This document shows, piece by piece, positions 6,599 to 8,060 of a DNA stretch of 8,060 bases. Every line of letters begins with the position of its first letter. The stretch's first letter is position 1. The translations under genes were made by a program, and so were the position numbers. Origin of the DNA: Campylobacteraceae bacterium (GTDB lineage: Bacteria > Campylobacterota > Campylobacteria > Campylobacterales > Sulfurovaceae); NCBI GenBank assembly GCA_027023325.1, contig JALVVQ010000254.1, positions 1 through 8,060 of the forward strand, written 5' to 3'. The notes below the pieces were generated by a model. That model did no database searches, was not told the origin of the DNA, and worked only from the letters and a program-made list of their open reading frames with translations.

Positions 6599-6844
6599 AT
6601 GTTTACAATTAGCGTAGAAAAAGAGTGTGGCTGCTTCCAGAAGAGCGACTTCAGCAACCATCAGAAAGTAGCCTCAAAAGATGATGCCCTTATCGAGGCA
6701 CAAGAGATGGTCGGACATATGAATGAAAACTTCTGCCAAAAGCATGCGTTTACACTCCTCGAAGAGGGAGAAAACTTTATGATACGCGTAGATGAGAGAG
6801 CCAAAGCACAGACTGGCTGCTGTGGTGGCGGGCACTGTTCATAA
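6599..6844 (+). CDS. Small Cys-rich protein with C-terminal CCGGGHC tail
   Basis: This 81-residue protein has no signal peptide or membrane segment. The start at 6599 was chosen because AAAAGGA (6586-6592) lies 6 bases upstream; an in-frame ATG at 6572 has no ribosome site and would overlap the promoter region. Cysteines sit in three places: Cys10-Gly-Cys12 at the N-terminus, Cys46 in the middle (ENFCQKH), and Cys74-Cys75-Gly-Gly-Gly-His-Cys80 at the very end. The middle (about 26-66) looks like a small alpha/beta domain, with helix DDALIEAQEMVGHMNENF and strands FTLLEE and NFMIRVD. The thiol/His tail after a charged linker suggests metal, Fe-S or sulfur binding. It is divergent from fdhF over a 92-base shared spacer, so a role in supplying or protecting the dehydrogenase is possible, though unproven. 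I recognise no named family. Confidence 0.82.
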   Translation: MFTISVEKECGCFQKSDFSNHQKVASKDDALIEAQEMVGHMNENFCQKHAFTLLEEGENFMIRVDERAKAQTGCCGGGHCS

Positions 6845-6862
6845 AACAATATACCTACGGCA

Positions 6863-7360
6863 TTATTTAAAATTCCCAAACACCAATGGCGCTTTCAGGT
6901 CAAGCCCTTTGACCTCAGCCATCACCTTCTGCAGATCATCAATCTTTTTCCCTGAGACACGCACCTCATCGCCCTGGATAGAAGGTGTGACCTTGAGCTT
7001 CATCGCCTTTATCGCTTTGACGATCTCTTTGGCTTCTGCTTTGTCGATGGTATCCACGATACGGTAGATCACTTTGGTATTGCCACCACTGATACCTTCA
7101 GTTTTTACCTCTTCAAGTGACTTTCCGGCAATGCCTCGTTTGACCAGTTTTGCAATGAGTATATCCTTGAGTGCATCGATCTTCTGATCACTGGAGGAAC
7201 TCAAAGAGAGTGTTTTTCCCTGCTCATTCAGATTGATCTCCGCTTTAACCCCCTTAAAATCAAACCGTGTTGCTAGCTCTTTCTCTGCCATGACGATAGC
7301 ATTTTTCATCTCCATCATATCCAGCTTTGCTGTGATATCAAAATAGTGGTCTTTTGCCAT
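6863..7360 (-). CDS. yajQ: YajQ family nucleotide-binding protein (DUF520)
   Basis: YajQ proteins are small cytoplasmic proteins of two ferredoxin-like domains that bind nucleotides; some members bind cyclic di-GMP and act as regulators, and others bind tRNA or GTP in reports. The 165-residue product matches the family along its whole length: YFDI near the start, ATRFDFKG at about 30-37, KLVKRGI in the middle, and IQGDEVRVSGKKIDDLQ (128-144) with the closing FGNFK. The length is typical (about 160-165). AAGGAA lies 6 bases before the ATG. It converges with the CCGGGHC-tail gene, the stops being only 18 bases apart with no clear terminator between them. Base composition matches the left part of the window, unlike the AT-rich genes just upstream. 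What this particular protein binds cannot be told from sequence. Confidence 0.93.
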   Translation of the reverse strand: MAKDHYFDITAKLDMMEMKNAIVMAEKELATRFDFKGVKAEINLNEQGKTLSLSSSSDQKIDALKDILIAKLVKRGIAGKSLEEVKTEGISGGNTKVIYRIVDTIDKAEAKEIVKAIKAMKLKVTPSIQGDEVRVSGKKIDDLQKVMAEVKGLDLKAPLVFGNFK

Positions 7361-7385
7361 GTTTAGTTCCTTATTAACATTTTCA

Positions 7386-7766
7386 TTATTGTACTATATT
7401 CCAAGATGCATTTATATTTAAAGACTTTATAAATATATCTCCACAATTATTTCCATCTAAAATTGACTGATTTATCTTATACACTTCTTTGTCCAAATCA
7501 TCAACTACTATATGTTGTCCATCTATGGTAGTAATTCGTATATTATGTCCTATGATAACAGTTGTAGATATATTTCTATTTACAAAATCTTCTAATTCTG
7601 TTTCTAATAATTCCAATAACTCATCTTTGCTATAAATTCTACCTTCTAAATCTATACATCCACCATCAACTTGCTTATAGATGTTATGTTCTAAATCACC
7701 ATTTGAATTTATAAAGCCTGTGATGGCGTAGTCGTCTTGTTCATATAGTAAATCTTGTGAGTACAT
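7386..7766 (-). CDS. Hypothetical acidic protein, possible immunity protein
   Basis: I do not recognise this 126-residue protein. It is strongly acidic (runs such as SKDELLELLETELEDF and VVDDLDKEVY), has no signal peptide or membrane segment, and has two lone cysteines. The pattern suggests an alpha/beta protein: N-terminal strands with DYAITGFINSNGDLEHNIYKQ, one helix at about 47-62, then several strands. AGGA (7776-7773) lies 6 bases before the ATG, and the codon pattern is consistent with a real gene, although the DNA is much richer in A+T than the rest of the window. It directly follows the 3' end of another AT-rich gene on the same strand, 67 bases away. A small acidic soluble protein placed after the end of a longer gene is what an immunity protein for a polymorphic or contact-dependent toxin looks like, but that is inferred from layout only. 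Confidence 0.7.
   Translation of the reverse strand: MYSQDLLYEQDDYAITGFINSNGDLEHNIYKQVDGGCIDLEGRIYSKDELLELLETELEDFVNRNISTTVIIGHNIRITTIDGQHIVVDDLDKEVYKINQSILDGNNCGDIFIKSLNINASWNIVQ
7388..7393 (-). promoter_or_regulatory. Likely -10 box of the yajQ promoter, inside the end of the upstream gene
   Basis: On the - strand this reads AGTACAATAATG: a TACAAT box that overlaps the last codons and stop (7388-7386) of the 126-residue gene upstream. Initiation near 7381 would leave a leader of about 21 bases before the yajQ ATG. The same AGTACAATA string forms the proposed nirF -10 region at 1714-1722, which adds some support. Confidence 0.4.
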
Positions 7767-7778
7767 TGCTTATCCTAG

Positions 7779-7795
7779 AATCATATTTTATGATT
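7779..7795. repeat. Perfect 7-bp palindrome upstream of the 126-residue gene
   Basis: AATCATA (7779-7785) and TATGATT (7789-7795) are exact reverse complements around a 3-base TTT spacer. It lies immediately upstream of the ribosome site of the 126-residue gene. There is no T-run after it on the - strand, so it is a poor terminator for the gene upstream; an operator or a chance feature of AT-rich DNA are both possible. Confidence 0.4.
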
Positions 7796-7833
7796 TTAGC
7801 TTTTATTTACTGTGAAGGGATCTAAATATAAAT

Positions 7834-8060
7834 TTACAAAAAATCTGTAAATGCTAATAAATCTTTTCCTATTGTACTACCTTTATAATATCCATCATAA
7901 TCTAACATTCTTCTAACTTCTTGCGTATCAGGATTAACTACTTCGTTAAAATAACCTCTATTATATTCTTTGCTTGCATTTAATTCTTCAAACTTAAGCC
8001 AATCTTGTAAGGTATCACTATGTTCTTTATACACTTCTGACGCTCCTGACGATACTTCTT
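7834..8060 (-). CDS. 3' end of an unrecognised gene, possibly a toxin C-terminus
   Basis: The frame is open from the right edge of the window to the TAA at 7836-7834, giving the last 74 codons of a gene that begins outside. A GTG at 8034 could in principle start a 66-residue protein, but no ribosome site precedes it and the frame continues upstream (Glu-Val-Ser-Ser-Gly-Ala-Ser-Glu), so a partial gene is the better reading. The visible part is hydrophilic, with aromatic and acidic residues (LQDWLKFEEL, EYNRGYF, MLDYDGYYKG) and ends in LLAFTDFL; there is no cysteine and no membrane segment. Its low G+C and the small acidic gene behind it suggest the variable tip of a polymorphic toxin, but no toxin family or catalytic motif was recognised. 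Confidence 0.6.
   Translation of the reverse strand, partial: EVSSGASEVYKEHSDTLQDWLKFEELNASKEYNRGYFNEVVNPDTQEVRRMLDYDGYYKGSTIGKDLLAFTDFL

Noticed and set aside
7833..7851. TTTACA/TGTAAA inverted repeat over the stop of the right-edge gene, considered as a terminator
   Set aside because: The stem is only 6 AT-rich base pairs, overlaps the coding end, and is not followed by a T-run on the - strand.
7870..7878. Third copy of the AGTACAATA string (on the - strand), as in the nirF and yajQ promoter candidates
   Set aside because: It lies inside the coding frame of the partial gene (Gly-Ser-Thr-Ile-Gly) with no gene start at a suitable distance; in AT-rich DNA it is probably coincidence.
1..8060. 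CRISPR array, tRNA, rRNA, insertion sequence or attachment site
   Set aside because: No spaced direct repeats, cloverleaf sequence, transposase gene or terminal repeats were seen on either strand.

Overview
The window looks like a chromosomal segment from a sulfur- or hydrogen-oxidising member of the Campylobacterota (Sulfurovum/Sulfurimonas-like). I infer this from the gene content: a heme d1 nitrite reductase-type protein with NirF and a multiheme cytochrome, a cytoplasmic molybdopterin formate dehydrogenase, and TACAAT/TATAAT-type -10 boxes without clear -35 boxes. No sequence search was possible, so the taxonomy is a judgement.

Left part (1-4275, all + strand): the window opens inside the 3' end of a heme d1 propeller gene (NirS type). 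A 20-bp hairpin follows, then a secreted pentaheme c-type cytochrome, then nirF (heme d1 biosynthesis) behind its own likely promoter. Two bases after nirF comes a small exported thioredoxin-fold protein with no cysteine at all. Twelve bases further is a divergent glyceraldehyde-3-phosphate dehydrogenase. The first four genes read as a denitrification (nitrite to NO) module in the periplasm; the GAPDH is a metabolic gene that appears to share the transcript.

Middle part (4395-6844): a 703-residue FdhF-like formate dehydrogenase with Cys instead of selenocysteine lies on the - strand, convergent with the GAPDH gene. Divergent from it, across a 92-base promoter region, is an 81-residue protein ending in a Cys-Cys-Gly-Gly-Gly-His-Cys tail. 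The shared promoter region suggests a functional link, possibly metal, sulfur or cofactor handling for the dehydrogenase, but that is inference.

Right part (6863-8060, all - strand): a normal yajQ gene, then an AT-rich block (one 60-base line counted by hand is 17/60 G+C, against 26-33/60 for lines in nirF, fdhF and gap). It holds an unrecognised 126-residue acidic protein and the last 74 codons of a gene running off the right edge. Gene order (large gene end, then small acidic gene) and base composition resemble the tail of a polymorphic toxin with its immunity gene, but neither protein was recognised.

The items most worth a second look are the cysteine-free thioredoxin fold next to nirF, the pentaheme cytochrome between the d1 gene and nirF, the long hairpin between them, the CCGGGHC-tailed protein opposite fdhF, and the AT-rich pair at the right edge.
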